NCBI GenBank assembly: GCA_014773175.1
Contig: VXCM01001271.1
Coordinates: 1 to 64,000, forward strand
Length of the DNA: 64,000 bases
DNA from: Lucifuga dentata
Taxonomy: Eukaryota; Chordata; Actinopteri; Ophidiiformes; Bythitidae
Direction of reading: 5' to 3'
This document shows positions 21,454-34,469 of the stretch, piece by piece (positions within the stretch are counted from its first letter, which is position 1; each line of letters begins with the position of its first letter). A model generated the notes under the pieces. The model was not told the origin of the DNA and did not search any database. It saw only the letters and a list, made by a program, of their open reading frames with translations. The position numbers and the translations under genes were made by a program.

Positions 21454-22306
21454 CAGGTAAGAAACCAAACATCTGCAGAGCAAAAGGAGAAGAAAAACCC
21501 TCAGACATCAGATAAATGTAGCGAAGTAAAGCAGAAAATCTCCCAAAACGTGACTTCTTTTCACCTGCGAAGAGTTAAACTCGGCTACTGTAGATACTCT
21601 GACCTGGTTTTACGTTATTAGCGGCAACCGTCTGCCCCCCCTCCCTCAAATCCATCTAAGAAATCAGATCTGGACAGTAAAAGCGGAGGAACTCCCCCCA
21701 GCACATGGAAGAAAAATGAGTCCCAGATGTCACTCGCCGGTAAGCAAATGATGGAGCAAAGTGTACGAGTGGTGTGTTTACTGCGGCTCTGACAAGCAGC
21801 TATTAGTGAATTCCCTGCTCAGCGGCTATTTAGCTGCTTCATTAAAAGCCAGCCGGGTCCATATGGTCGGCAGGCGGGCGTCGCCGTTGGCCTGAGGTGT
21901 TTATTTGTCGCTGATAGGCAGGATCAGCAGAGAATTGGGGCCGAGTTCCGTCCCTAATCTTCCGAGCTGTTTGTGTCTCCGACGCCATGGAAACCGATAC
22001 CCCTCGTCTTCAAAGCAGCTCATTGGGTGGGACTAACGACCTGACAGCTGGAGAGAGAGAGGGATTCCTACATTCTGCGAGAACCCCGTCACCCCAGGGG
22101 TTCTCTTAATCCCTGATAATGCCCGGCCAAAGCTTTCCAAGGCAGATGCAACATATTTCTCTAAGACAATCAAAGGCATTGTTAATGTCCTCTCTTCATG
22201 TCGCTAAGTGTGGTTATTGTCTCGCTAACCTCTCTGATGAGGGAAATTACCATTTCGCTGTCGCTGTGAGTTGTTTGTCATATTTTGTAGCCACCTTTAA
22301 AGAAAA
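21454..22306. other. Intron 1, GC-balanced island without repeats
   Basis: From about 21720 to 22100 the sequence is non-repetitive, GC-balanced and without an exon-like frame. It is a candidate conserved regulatory element on composition alone. Confidence 0.35.
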
Positions 22307-22480
22307 ATCTCCATCTTATCAAGTTGTTTTTGTCTGTTATCAAGTCGTAATAGTTGTGTTTTCGTCAAACAAGTGAAAAATCTGCCTGTGCAATGAGATT
22401 TTTTTCAACTGTTTCCATTATGATTCCACTAGTTTCAAGAAAATTCTACAATCAGGAGTCATTCTTCTTCCAGTGCAGCC
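22307..22480. mobile_element. CACTGTAAAAA-type MITE, partial
   Basis: Contains 'aatctccatcttatcaagttg', 'ttttgtctgttatcaagtc' and a closing 'cttccagtgcag', words shared with the copy at 21194 and its relatives. The left end is degraded. Confidence 0.45.
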
Positions 22481-24472
22481 ATTTGCTTTATCTTTCTTCA
22501 AGATTCTGACATTCACATTCTCAAAATAAGTTGTTTATTATATTGTTATGTTTAATATGTTTTGTATTGATTTTTTTTGGCCTATTTAACTTCATGTAAG
22601 CCTCAAAACTTTAGAAATTCAACTTAAAGGTGCTTCACACTGTTTGCTGTCTTTTCATTGATCTCATTTTAGGAGTTAAAGTCTCAAAAACTGGATGACA
22701 AAAGTTTGGATTTTTAAATCTTGTCATTTCCGCCAAACCAGTAAACCTCAAAATGGCGGGAACGTCATTTTCGAGGCAGCGTTTGTTGTTTCCAGAGCAG
22801 GTGTGAGGAACTCAATTCAGAGATGGATCACATGACCAAATGATTTGATTGTGCTGTTTTTTTCCCTGCTTTTATAGTAGAAATGACTTGCTGAGATGGA
22901 GATATTTTTATTTATGTATTTATTTAATTGTTGCCAGGTGACCTCAAATCGACGCTGGCATCGGGTTCTTCTCACAGCAGCGGAAGTCGAATGACCTCCG
23001 TTGTTTGCTTTCTCTCTGCTGCTCTCTTTTTTTATCTCCACTTAAAGGAACAACACGCCATTTCTTCTGATTGCGGTGAGCTGATGCTGTGATAATTTCC
23101 CAGCGGCATTGTAAGTTTCTCCGTTTGCATTGTTCCCGTGTTTACCTTCACTCCACCTCCCCCTCTTCTCTCAGTCTTTTCCCGGCTCCCCGCTGCTCGG
23201 TTCCGCTTGGATAAAAAAAAAAAATCGGACGCAAAAAAAGCAAACCACGTCCAAATATTGACTGGGTTTTAGGAGCGCAAACCAGCTCCCAGCCCGCGCC
23301 CAGACCTCCTGAAAGGACGCTATTGTTCCCGTCATACTCAGTGGCCCGTAGCCGGCGTTTAGTTATGCATGCGTCTCCAAGACACAGACAGAAAGTAGGA
23401 GGAGCCGGGATCGAGGTAGGACGAGGGAGGAAGGGCTGCATAACATAACAGGGGCGGGAGAAGCTTCCGGATAAGAGGCCAGAGGCTACGACGGGCGGTG
23501 AGCAGGCCGTGGAGTCTCGGGTGGGGTCAGACCTGCTGTTTCCACCCTGGCCCCCTGGACCAGGATGTTTTAGTGTCAATCTTAAAACGCTACAAAGAGA
23601 ACGCGACTGAATGTGGTTTCCTGCAGAGTAGTAATGGTAGGAAAGTGTCAATAAATCAGGGAGGAGAGGTTTCTCATGTGAGATATTCCACTCCAGAGGT
23701 GGTAATTAACTTTAATACAGTATACTTTGAAGATTTGATGTACTGGTACTTCCATTTTAGACGCTTTCAACTTCTCCCCTACATTTCTTAGTGAAACATT
23801 GTTCTTTTTACCCCATTACATTTATCTATCTGGATGATCATTCACTAGTTCTTCTGCAGATTCAGACTTTGCATTCAACATGAGACGAGCTTTTCAACAT
23901 CCAGGGAATTTGTGAAATTGCGAGAACCTGAGCCTGCTGTTTTTTCCCCATTTTCCTGCAGCATTTCCACAAAAAAGTAGCCAAAGTGAAAGAGTGCATG
24001 TAAGTTTTAATAAACTGATGAAAGAAACTGATGTTTCTGCCTAAAATAATCCAGTTCAGAGCAAAATCAGTCCACGATCTCAACAGTTGCAGAAAGTTGC
24101 TGTCATCAACCACTTTTCTAGCAGTACAAGTTTGTAAAGTTTTATTTGTCACATGCAGTCGTACAAGTACACTGTAGTGAAATGCTGAATGTTTGCTGTT
24201 TGCATTTATAAAACCACTGTAAGATGACTGGAGACGCGACATATTAGCACTAAACAACAGATAGAGTCAAAAACCATCTGGTAAAGAAAGTTCTGGATAT
24301 TTTCCTCAGGACTTGGTGGAAACCAAATCAGAGTTAAATGGAGTGTGAATATTGGGAATTGATTAATCAGGTGGACAGAAACGTGATTCAATTTGGATGC
24401 TAATGTTGCTCTGTGTCTGAGTAACGTGTAAATAAGCAATATTTTCACCAGTACATTAACCTCAGCAGCTTT
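22481..24472. other. Intron 1, no exon seen
   Basis: Contains a GC-rich stretch at 23150-23560 with a long minus-strand frame that has no recognisable domain. Also a decayed hAT-type trace at about 23690-23830 ('ccagaggtggtaatt'). Nothing else can be supported. Confidence 0.4.
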
Positions 24473-25034
24473 TTAAAGTACCATACTGGCCATTTTGCAT
24501 GTTTGAGCCTAATATATTCAATTTTCATACATGTTACATTACTGACAATCATTTCCAAAGGATAAAACTGTATCTCAGCTTTCCTGATATTTTGCAAAAT
24601 CTCTTAATCTTTCAAAATCAAATATTCAAGCAATGCACCCACCTTAAAAATCCATGTTTCTCCTGCTAATAGTTACACAGCCTTATGAAGTCACAGTCCT
24701 TTAAATTTTTCGATAAACGCAGGTCTTTTGGGATTGTATTCCCCGGTGGAGACATACTCCATGCTTTTTATTGTGTTTAAACGCTAAAATTACATAACTT
24801 TGACGTTGGTGATGATGGATTACCTATCCCAAGAATATTTCAAGTATCAACAAGTTGATTTTAATAGTGTACCAGAATGAACTGAAACCAATGGTGGTCC
24901 AGAAAGTAGGAGAAACAATTTTAATTCAACGTTCCAGTAGTCTGCTTTGGGAAATGATTGTCGGTAATGTTACGTGTATGAAAATTGAATATATTAGGAT
25001 CAAACATGAAAAATAGCTGGTATGGACCTTTTAA
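24473..25034 (+). mobile_element. TTAA-ended MITE, full length
   Basis: Starts TTAAAGTACCATACTGGCC and ends GGTATGGACCTTTTAA. The terminal blocks of about 90 bp are imperfect inverted repeats of each other (gcatgtttgagcctaatat and the complement of atattaggatcaaacatg). Taken here as the forward reference copy. No coding frame. Confidence 0.9.
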
Positions 25035-25940
25035 GATGAAAATTTATTAGATTTTGACATAAAGGTGTTATGTGGTGTTTCGACAGTTTTATACCTTTAC
25101 CTTGATTAAAGCAGTAAATCAGTTTTTTTTTCCATATATCATATGACCACTGATATTGACATAAATTGAAATGTCATAAATTAGCGTATGCTTATAACAG
25201 ACCTGCATTATGCAATTTAAAGCATTTTACTCAAGTAATAATCAGAGTAAGGCACCTCTGCGTGCATTTCCTCACCTGGCGGACTCTCGACTCTCCCCTC
25301 CTACGCTGATTAAGTAACGATTCATCAATATGTTGCTAAAAGCAGAATTCTATTAATTCCATCTGTGTATAGGCTTACTCACACTTTTGCATTAATCACA
25401 GCACAAACAAAAAATATCATATCATAGCATGCATGCAAATGTGCTGTGGACACTGTTGAGGATCTGAATGTTCCTCCAAGTATTTGCCCATTTTGTCGCA
25501 AACTGTGGTAACGTTAAGCCTCATTTTCAGAACTATAGGAAAAACTGCATCTGCCTCAAACCCTGTCAGTTGCTTTGTGCACATTAAGAAGTTGTTTCTT
25601 AAACTGAGCCTTCAGGTCAATTAATTGGCAAGTTTCACATACTCTGCTGCTTGTGGAGGAGGGAAGCGGTTACCCCATGGAGACGTCTGTCATTCCTAAC
25701 GCAGTACGACCCTTCCTGTAGAGAAAAGGTGCCCCGGCCCTCCTGACGCGCTGAAGCTAATAAGGCAGACCCTCAGGCAGCCGGCGTTTGACTGACAGCA
25801 ACTAGGGAGGAGAGTTTGTTAATAAGTGAGGTGGTTTTGTTGATTTCTATTTCATACGAGCTCACTTATCATGTTGCAATGTTTCTCTCAGAGGTCTGGC
25901 AATGCAAAATGCCTGCGGTTGCACAGAAACTGGATCACAG
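25035..25940. other. Intron 1, no exon seen
   Basis: AT-rich to about 25240, then a more balanced segment at 25250-25830 without recognisable repeats or exons. Confidence 0.4.
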
Positions 25941-26705
25941 CAGTGGAAGAGGTACTCAGATCCTTTACTTACGATAAAGTACCACAGTGGAAAAATACTC
26001 CGTTTGCTGTGTTATTAGTAAGTCCCCAAACTTTGCTGTTATGAAACGGATCATATCTCTGAGAAATTGATATTTTGGACAAGATTTTTCCTTTACAGCA
26101 TTAGTTTTTTTTTTGGTGATTATTGACTCAAGTTGCAGCGTTATTTCTGAAAAACTGTAATTCAATTTGCAGTTATTGTTTTTTTTGTGTGAGAAATTAT
26201 AGTTAATGTTTAAAAAATGGCAGTCTGATGAGGAAATTATGATTGCGTGGCAGAGCTTGTTGCACCATGGTAAGCTCTGCTTCAGAAAACAACTTTAAAG
26301 GAAGTAAAGATCCCTCAGTATTTGTAGGAATCAATTATTTCTTAACTGGGCTTATAAAAAGTTGTTCTAAATTGGATTATTTTATGCAGCGATGTGAATA
26401 TTTGCAGCCGTTCATCCAGTTTGACAATTTTTTTTAATATCGTTATTATATTTTTATTGATTTTCAACAAGGACCCACCTAAAAAAAAAAATTAGGGATA
26501 TATGAGCATTGAGGCTTGTTGTGTATTGCATGTATNTTTTTTTTTAAATTTATTAATTCTGAATCTGCAAAGTACTAGCCCACAGCCCTCAGATTTCACT
26601 CTGAATAATGTAGAGGAGGAAACACAGAAAAGCTCCAAAAATGGAAATACTCAACTAAAGTACCTCAAAATGGTACGGTACTTAAGTAAAAGTACTTTGC
26701 TGCTC
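25941..26705. mobile_element. Decayed hAT-type element
   Basis: The left part begins cagtggaagaggtactcag, the usual outer end of a fish hAT-derived repeat. The right part carries 'ggtacttaagtaaaagtac'. The right terminus and target duplication are not recoverable. A single N is at 26536. Confidence 0.45.
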
Positions 26706-27597
26706 GCCGCTCTGCTGCATCACGGTTTGGCGCTCGCTCTTGTGTTTCTTTGCTGGGTTTTACTTTACACTTTGGCTTATTTCCAGATCAGATAGCGTGT
26801 TAGTTTGCCATCCTGCATTTGATATGCGCGACAGTCAATGGATTAGCGGGACACTCTTCAGGACTAATCTCACAGTCTCACCCCACTGCACAGAGGTTCA
26901 CTTTTCTGCCGTTTTAATCTCAGTGGGGGTGTTTTTGTGTGTGTGTGTGTGTGTCTGCTGTTTAAATGCGAGTAGTGAAATGGCATCCCCTGTGTCTTTG
27001 TAGGCACCGGTGAGGGTATTAGCAAAGAGGCTCTAAGGGGCTTAAGAGGTCAGCCCTCCCTTTGTGTGAAGACACAAAACACTTCCTGTGGGACCCTTCA
27101 CCCCACTCTGTTCTTCCCTCAGAAAGCCAGGCCTTGCCTGACCATTCACATTAATCAGCCTTAGCTCCTAATGACTGCAGTAAAGCTTCGGAAAATGGTC
27201 TCTAAAAGGTCCTAAAGAGCCACTAAGCCTGCTGAGAGACGGGCGAAGCCGCCGCCGTTTGCAGGGCGTCGCTGCAGCGTCGTCCTCTGCTTCCTGTCCT
27301 GAAATGTACCGAAAGAGGAAACGCATCTGAACTAGACCCGCTGTACATGTGATGGGATCGTCGTTTTTAGATTTTTAAACTTTTGCATTAAAGAGGGAGT
27401 CCGCCAATTTTTCCACACATTAAATTCAGTTAATTGGTCTTACAGAGCAGAATTCCACACATGAAACAGCCTGAATGAAGGGTTTTCAGTGGAAAGTTGT
27501 ACAAAGCCAGACAAGTTACAGAACTAGAGAAGAGTTAGAGAACTAGTTAGAGAACTCTCCTAGATATTTTCGTGATTGCAACACACACACAGACACA

Positions 27598-27644
<47 letters not shown>

Positions 27645-28100
27645 CAAGAATGACTTTAGTTTTCCAGCATGTCGTCTTCAGCACCAAGCAGCATTACATT
27701 ACAATTACTGATCTAAGTCTGTTTCCCTGAATGATACATAAAGTCAAACCCAGGAGGGCCGTTTTGGTAACAGTGTGTAACACTCAGTGTGTAACACTCA
27801 GTGTGTAATACTCAGTGTGTAATACCCAGTTTATGATGTTACTACTTCATTACTTACGTACATACTTCACACTTTGACACAAAATGGTGCAGCGAACATA
27901 AATCAACGCAAATGAGCTGCATGTGAACATAAATCTGTGAGGACAGGTTTGACATCAACTGAAGCCAAGCCGGCTGTGTGTGTGTGTGTTCTTGATAGCG
28001 TGACACCAACATTTTGGAGATGTTTGCAGATTCCTTCCAGACTTTTCTGTGTTGTAGGTATGAGAAATGTCCCATCTGCTCCACAATAACATAGATTTGA
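26706..28100. other. Intron 1, unique stretch plus (CA)n
   Basis: 27005-27310 is non-repetitive and moderately GC-rich, without an exon. The microsatellite at 27580-27643 and a short 'cagtgtgtaa' tandem at 27772-27825 follow. Confidence 0.4.
27580..27643. repeat. (CA)n microsatellite
   Basis: Near-pure CA alternation, with GACA interruptions at its 5' side. Confidence 0.95.
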
Positions 28101-29068
28101 ACTTCTTTATGATTGACTTTATTCCTTCAACCAAAAGGATTTCAGCTGAAAGTGATGTGTTTTCCCTCGTTTTGTACAAAACAAGAACAAATAAGTATGA
28201 TTTTAGAATATAAGATATACAGTAAAAGTCCAGTATGGGTGGAAATGGAACTGGTGAGATGATTTTTAGTTTAAGAGTCATTAATTGAAAAACTAGAGGT
28301 CATAACTTGTGAAATGGGTTTAAAAAATGAGTCTTAAAGGATTTTTGAAGTATCTCCAAAGCAGCTCTAAGTGTTGTACTATAAAAAAAAGACCTTCCAG
28401 GTTCTTACAAACTAAGATGTTAGAGTAAATTTTTGGACCGATGCTGCTCATTTGTGCACATTTCCAGCACCTGTTAGAGCAGACGTGCATGATTTCGCTT
28501 CATTGGATGTTTTAAGATGCAAACTTGCAGTGACAAGCTTTGTACTCCAAAACAATTCTGCAGTTTGGCTTGCAGGTTCTTTATCTTTGAGGTAAGCAGC
28601 GGTTTGATATCTGTGACAGGAGATNAAAAAAAAAAAAAAAAAAACAACCCTTAAAAAACAAACAAACTGGAGGGTAAAAACAGTGAAGATTTCTCAGAAA
28701 ACTGCATCTGCAAGCATGATGTCTTGTGTTCTTTCTTATGACTATTTTGATTAAAAAGAACATTTTTTTCTCTCTTTCCTTCTTTATTTCAGTATCACAA
28801 ATACATGCATACATATATTTGAATAATACAAATTAATTTTTACAATTCCCACACAATGCTCGTCCCCACCAACTGCCCACCCTCGTGCACCCTTTCCCCT
28901 CGCACACCCAGTTTGAAAGAGCACCATTCCATCATCTCACACATTAATCAGATTTCATTATTGGAATACTTTGGATCACAGAACCCTACATTTTCTCAAA
29001 GGTTCAGGTTTTCTCTTCACACTGTGCATCGTTTTATTTGAGGTACGTGATGTGTTGTGTCTGCTGTG

Positions 29069-29199
29069 TTGGAGGCAAAAAAATCTGACTTCCAAGACAC
29101 AATAATATGCATTTTTTTTTTTCTTTTAAGCTGNTTGGAGGCAAAAAAATCTGACTTCCAAGACACAATAATATGCATTTTTTTTTTTCTTTTAAGCTG
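29069..29199. other. False 65-bp duplication around single N
   Basis: 29069-29133 is repeated identically at 29135-29199 with one N at 29134. Interpreted as an unmerged contig overlap. Confidence 0.85.
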
Positions 29200-29273
29200 C
29201 TGCCATAGCAAGCAAAACTTTTTGGTTTTTTTCTGAGATAGAGCTAAGCCACAACTGGACAGTACATCACCCC

Positions 29274-29289
29274 NNNNNNNNNNNNNNNN
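29274..29289. other. Assembly gap of 16 N
   Basis: The only multi-N gap in the window, between C-rich homopolymer ends. Confidence 1.
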
Positions 29290-29329
29290 CCCCCACCCCC
29301 CCAAAAAAGTGCTGCACTTAGATCCATCC

Positions 29330-29913
29330 TAAAGGACCATACCACCCATTTTGCAAGTTGAGCCTAATATATTCAATTTTCATACATGTAAGGTTACTGA
29401 CAGTCATTCCCCAAAGGATAAAACCGTATTTCAGCTTTACTGATATTTTGCAAAACCTCTTAATCTTTCAAAATGAAATATTCAAGCAACACACCCACCT
29501 TAAAAATCAATGTTTCGCCTAATAGTTACACAAAATTATGAAGTCATGGTCGTTAAAATATTTCCATAAATGCAGGTCTTCTTTTGGGACTATATTGAGA
29601 CATACATTAACTCCGCGCTTTTTATTGCACTTAAACACTAAAATTACATAACTTTAAAAAAAAAAAAAACCTGAATACACATCTTGTTGGTGATGATGGA
29701 TTACCTATCCCAAGAACGTTTCAAGTATCAGCAAGTTGATTTTAATAGCGTACCAGAATAAATGAAACCAGTGGCAGTCTGGAAGGTAGGAAAAACATTT
29801 TTAATTCACCGTTCCAGTAGCATGCTTTGGGAAATGATTGTCAGTAACGTTACATGTATGAAAATTGAATATATTAGGCTCAAACATGCAAAATGGGTGG
29901 TGTAGTCCTTTAA
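29330..29913 (+). mobile_element. TTAA-ended MITE, full length
   Basis: Left end ctaaaggaccataccacc (first T of TTAA mutated) and right end ggtgtagtcctttaa. Internal words are almost identical to the copies at 24473, 45013 and 54238, indicating a recent common source. No coding frame. Confidence 0.9.
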
Positions 29914-30033
29914 TGTCTTGTCTTCATGTAATAACTTAAAGGGACATTTTCTGAGTCAGAGTGGAACCAAAGGATTCATTTGAGTCAATTTAAAGGATGA
30001 ATCAACCCACCAAGATGGGGGTGGGGGTAGGGG

Positions 30034-30057
30034 TGTGTTTGTGTGTGTGTGTGTGTN

Positions 30058-30104
<47 letters not shown>

Positions 30105-30111
30105 GTGTGTG
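30034..30111. repeat. (GT)n microsatellite with N
   Basis: Long GT alternation with a single N at 30057, followed by a G run. Confidence 0.95.
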
Positions 30112-30849
30112 TGGGGGGGGCTCTCCCATTAGTTTGCATTGTTTATCCAGAGGTGACTAAACCACTTTTGGTGTCTCCTGTGCTGGAGTTGGACCACAGA
30201 CTGTGGGGGTTTAAAGGCTGCAGCGGTGAGTTGGTAACAGTGATGGCGTTAGTTTGATGAAGCGACGCTGATCTCCTGACGCGTCCGTCTCTGCTGCTTT
30301 GAGACGAGTGGAAATAAAGAGAAAACTGGCACTTTGATGCATTCAAATCACATGTGGGCGCAGCTGAGATGTAAATTGGCTTAAGAAATATGCCTGATAT
30401 AAAGCAAACGTGATCATTTTAGATGGCAGGGCCAAACCGCCAAGTAATGGTCCTGGAGCTGGATTTGGGTCGCTGCGGCTTTTGGAGTTCAGCCTGTAAG
30501 AAGAAGCATGGACCTCCTCATCAGGAGACATTTCCTCACTTTAAATGGCTGCTGACTTTTTGATTTTTTTTTGTGTGTATCTTGGAAGAAATGAGGCAAA
30601 AAATGTTCCTCTTGTTTTTCCAGTCAGGCTTGGGTGAATCATGTGTGATTCACGGATTTGAAGCTCGATGCGGCGACTGAACGAATGTCACTCAGAGACG
30701 TTAAAAAACCGTCTCTGGCAAGGAAAAGCTGCTTTTGTTGGAGACGCCGCTGCTGTCTAATTGCTTTTGTCTTTCAGCTTCAGATGAAATCTTAACTGAT
30801 GAATCATAGAAATGAGCTTTGATCTCATTATGGTTTTTATGCCGTGAGA

Positions 30850-30878
30850 GAAGAAGAAGAAGAAGAAGAAGAAGAAGA
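30850..30878. repeat. (GAA)n microsatellite
   Basis: About nine to ten GAA triplets, read directly. Confidence 0.95.
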
Positions 30879-31600
30879 TTTTTTTTCAGTCACATTTGTT
30901 TGTTTCAGAAGCTTTACAAAACTTTCAATGATGCTTAGAGTTTTATTCGGTGCCTATAGTGCCATCATATGGTTATTTCTAAATTCTTTATGTTTTCCAT
31001 TTTGAATTACAATTTATAAAGGTAAAAGCATAGAAACTAAAAATTTTGTCCTGGATTTCTTGGGTCAAATTAATTATAGGCCACACCCCTTTCTGCATAA
31101 ACAGATTTTCTACCATTTTTAGTTTTTTTGCAGTACATCTTTTTTTGTGGCGTATCTTTAAGAATTTAATCCAGGCTGGTACATTAATATGTTTGCACAA
31201 ATTTAAATATTCTTGTAGGCGTGGCTTATTTCACATAACCTGCCACAACCCCTGACTGTGCAGTTGTTTAGAAGTTTAGAACTCACGTGCACATATCACC
31301 TGTGACTGATCCAGCATTATCTGATGGTATGTGGCCAATAGGTGGCGCTACAGCAACAAGGCCAGAACTCGGTGTCATGAGTCTCAGAAATTTAGTACAA
31401 TCCATCCTTTTCCAAAACTGTAATGTTCACAGACAGTTATATTCTGCAAAAACTGTTGTTGTCATCAGCCAATCAGCATCATTGTCTGTCACCATCAATA
31501 TGTTCATGGTGCTCCAGTTTTATCTGTTCACAAACTGTAACGGATCATTTATGCTCAAGTAAAACAACATATAATGTAGATCTGTTATTCTGAGTACACT

Positions 31601-31742
31601 AACATCTATTTATGCCAGTTTCAATCTGATTGTGGTGTTTGCATGACATTTAAAAAAAAAAAGAATTTGTNAACATCTATTTATGCCAGTTTCAATCTGA
31701 TTGTGGTGTTTGCATGACATTTAAAAAAAAAAAAGAATTTGT
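31601..31742. other. False 70-bp duplication around single N
   Basis: 31601-31670 recurs at 31672-31742 with one extra A in the poly-A run. The N is at 31671. Interpreted as an unmerged contig overlap with a homopolymer length error. Confidence 0.85.
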
Positions 31743-34469
31743 TGCCTTAATTGGATTAGAATTGAAGTTTTAACATGCATGTAAATGCATCGAGTGTTTA
31801 TCTGTCATTAAAAGAACATTTAGAGGGTTGTGCAGCCTTGCTGGAGGTTTGAGGATTTTCCAGCTGATTTTAAAATCAGATCTTATGTGATGAAGCCGTT
31901 TGGGCAGGAAGTTTTTATCTGATGATGGTGGTTTTTTGTACCACGACGGGAAAGATTTTGGTTTACATGCCACTTTCAGACTCCCTCCATCCAAATTATT
32001 AAAGGGACTTTGTGTTGAACATGGATGCAGACGGTGTCATTCCTCCTTATGAGATTAGCGTGTGTTTTTTTCATGAACTTGCCGTGACTTTGTGGGACCT
32101 TTTCGCCATGGCTCAGCGGTCCGCTGAGACAGAAAGTGTTTCTTCCTGTTGGATTTGAGTGCGCTCGGTGCTTGGGGACCCATGAAAAATTAAAAAGCTG
32201 TTTGTGATCTCACTGTTCGAGCCTGGACAGCAAACCTTCACACGCAACCGGCAGAAATCCAGGTCAGGACCGCTGTGACTTTAATAGAGGGCTTTCATGT
32301 TATTTCAGATTTTTTTTTTTTTTTTTTNTTTTTTTTTTTTTTTTTTCCTGGCCCGCGTTCCTCTGCTGATGACTGACCGCGATTAAATTGTTTTTGGTGT
32401 TTTTAATCATCACACAACTTGAGCACGGGGTCATTAATTGAAATCTCAGACTCCCAAGATCTGTACCTTTTCCACAGACGTGGCTGATTTCTCCTCCTCC
32501 TCTTCGTCTTCCTCTGTGCTGAGTGGCGGAGCGGGAAACGAGCACAGGCAGCCATTTCCAAACTCAACTCCATTTTGTTTCGAGGAGCCAAAGTAGCTGT
32601 GGATCCTGGGGCGATATGCGAGCATTTTCTGATTATTTATTTATTTTTTTTATGATTGCGGAGATAAAATGTTTTCTGGAAGCGATCGTTAAACTTCTAT
32701 GGTCTCTTAAATTCCTTAAATCTCATTTCTAACCTCATTTATCATAATTTTGGCACATATTTGAAAAAATATCAGTCTTATCATGTTATTTTGATTAATT
32801 TTTCCGTCCTAAACATCAACATTTCTGTGCCGCAAGATTGTTCCAGGCTGGTTTCAATACAACTCAACCATATAGAATCAAGTATCGTTTTCTTGGTTCC
32901 AGTATTCTGTATTGTTTCCGGAAACACTGGTAGGTTTTTTTTTTTTTTTTTTTTTTNTTTTTTTTTTTTTTTTTTTGCTTCAAATATATGATTTTAAAGA
33001 CTGAATTACAGGAAAAAAAAAATGACTTGATGAGATAGAGATTTTAAAGTTAAACTGTAAAAATGACTTTAGACTCCAAAGGGTTAAACATCCTGCATTC
33101 TTGACATCTTCTTGATTCTAGAAAATCTAATCTCCCAATGTATCCTAAAACTATTTTAAAAATCAATTATCAAAAGAAAAATTAAGATTTTTTTTTTTTT
33201 TTTTTNTTTTTTTTTTTTTTTTTGATAATTAAGAGTTTTTCTAAAATCGAGTAAAAATCAAGAAGTTTTAAAAGTGAAAACCATCTTAAGGCCATTACAC
33301 ACCAAGAGCGATGCGAAGAAATGACATGAAATTGCAAATTTCATGGGAATCTTGAAAATTCTAGTCTCATAAAGTAAAAGAATATTGATTCTAGAAAATT
33401 CTTGCACTCTGGGTTGTCACATGACCCATTTTTGACTGAGTCCTTCTCTCTCACTCTTTAAACAACAGACAAGGTCTAAAGCTGATCAGACCCATTCAGT
33501 GAAATGAAAAGGAGTTTAAACTTCAGAGGTTTGAAAATGACTTAAGTCTCGAGCCACATACAACTTAAGTCACTGAAGACTTAAGTGTAACCTGAAAAAA
33601 GACAGAAGAACGATGTGATTTGTATTGGGAACAGCTTGAACTAATCTCTCTCCCTGAAAAAAAAAAAAACNCCCTGAAAAAAAAAAAAAACAACATAAAA
33701 CAGCATTACTCAAGAAATGTTTGTATGTTATTGAGTCTTTAAAATCTCTGCTAGAGCAGTCAGATTATTTCATCCAGCAGAATTCAGAAGAAGAAGAATT
33801 TTCTCGAATCGGCCATCATATTTGTTTTCAATGCAGGTTGGAAAAATCTCTCTCTACATGGCAGATTTGATTGAATGTTTTAAGAAAGTAAGACTTTCAG
33901 AACCATGATGACTGGAGGGGGAGTTTTTTTTTTNTTTTTTTTTTTTTTTTTTTTTTTTTTTTGGTGGATCTGGCCCGTAGGAGCTGTTACTTTGGCCTTC
34001 GTATCATCGGTCGCAGCGGGACGCCGTGGGCAGACGCTTCTCCTACTCCGGCTGATGATCCTCTTTTATGTCTTGGCTCCATCAGGGCCTTTAGTTATTC
34101 TAGTGCATAATTGATGGAGGAGTTAGAATAGCAGAAGTAATGCGATGAGAGGGTGCAGCCAAGCAGAGTGAGGGATCGCGTGCGTGGGGCTGCAAACATT
34201 GCAGGGGACGACAGGAGGGCATCTGGCATAACAGGTCTCAGCTCTGAATATGTCACCGGGGCCAGCCAATCACAGCTCCCCGCTTCCCCCCGCCAATGAG
34301 ATGTCTCCACTTTGAGCAGAATACTACGTTCTGAGGAATCGAAGAGCGGCTCTTCAGTTTTAGAGCCTCTCGAGGCCGATGCTCGGCTTTTGTCGGTTGT
34401 TTTCCTTTCTAAGTGCTTGTGGTTTTAATTTTCTGTGTTGGCGGTCAGTCCAGTTTGACAAGATGGCTA
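31743..34469. other. Intron 1, homopolymer gaps, no exon seen
   Basis: Holds T-run gaps with single N at 32328, 32957, 33206 and 33934, and a short repeat around the N at 33671. 34085-34330 is a GC-balanced island without repeats. Confidence 0.45.
33652..33691. other. False 19-20 bp duplication around single N
   Basis: 'ccctg' plus an A run plus 'c' occurs on both sides of the N at 33671, with 13 A on the left and 14 on the right. Confidence 0.75.

Noticed and set aside
23148..23651. 167-codon minus-strand frame in a GC-rich stretch
   Set aside because: No family resemblance. GC-rich DNA has few stops, and there is no conserved motif or splice pattern.
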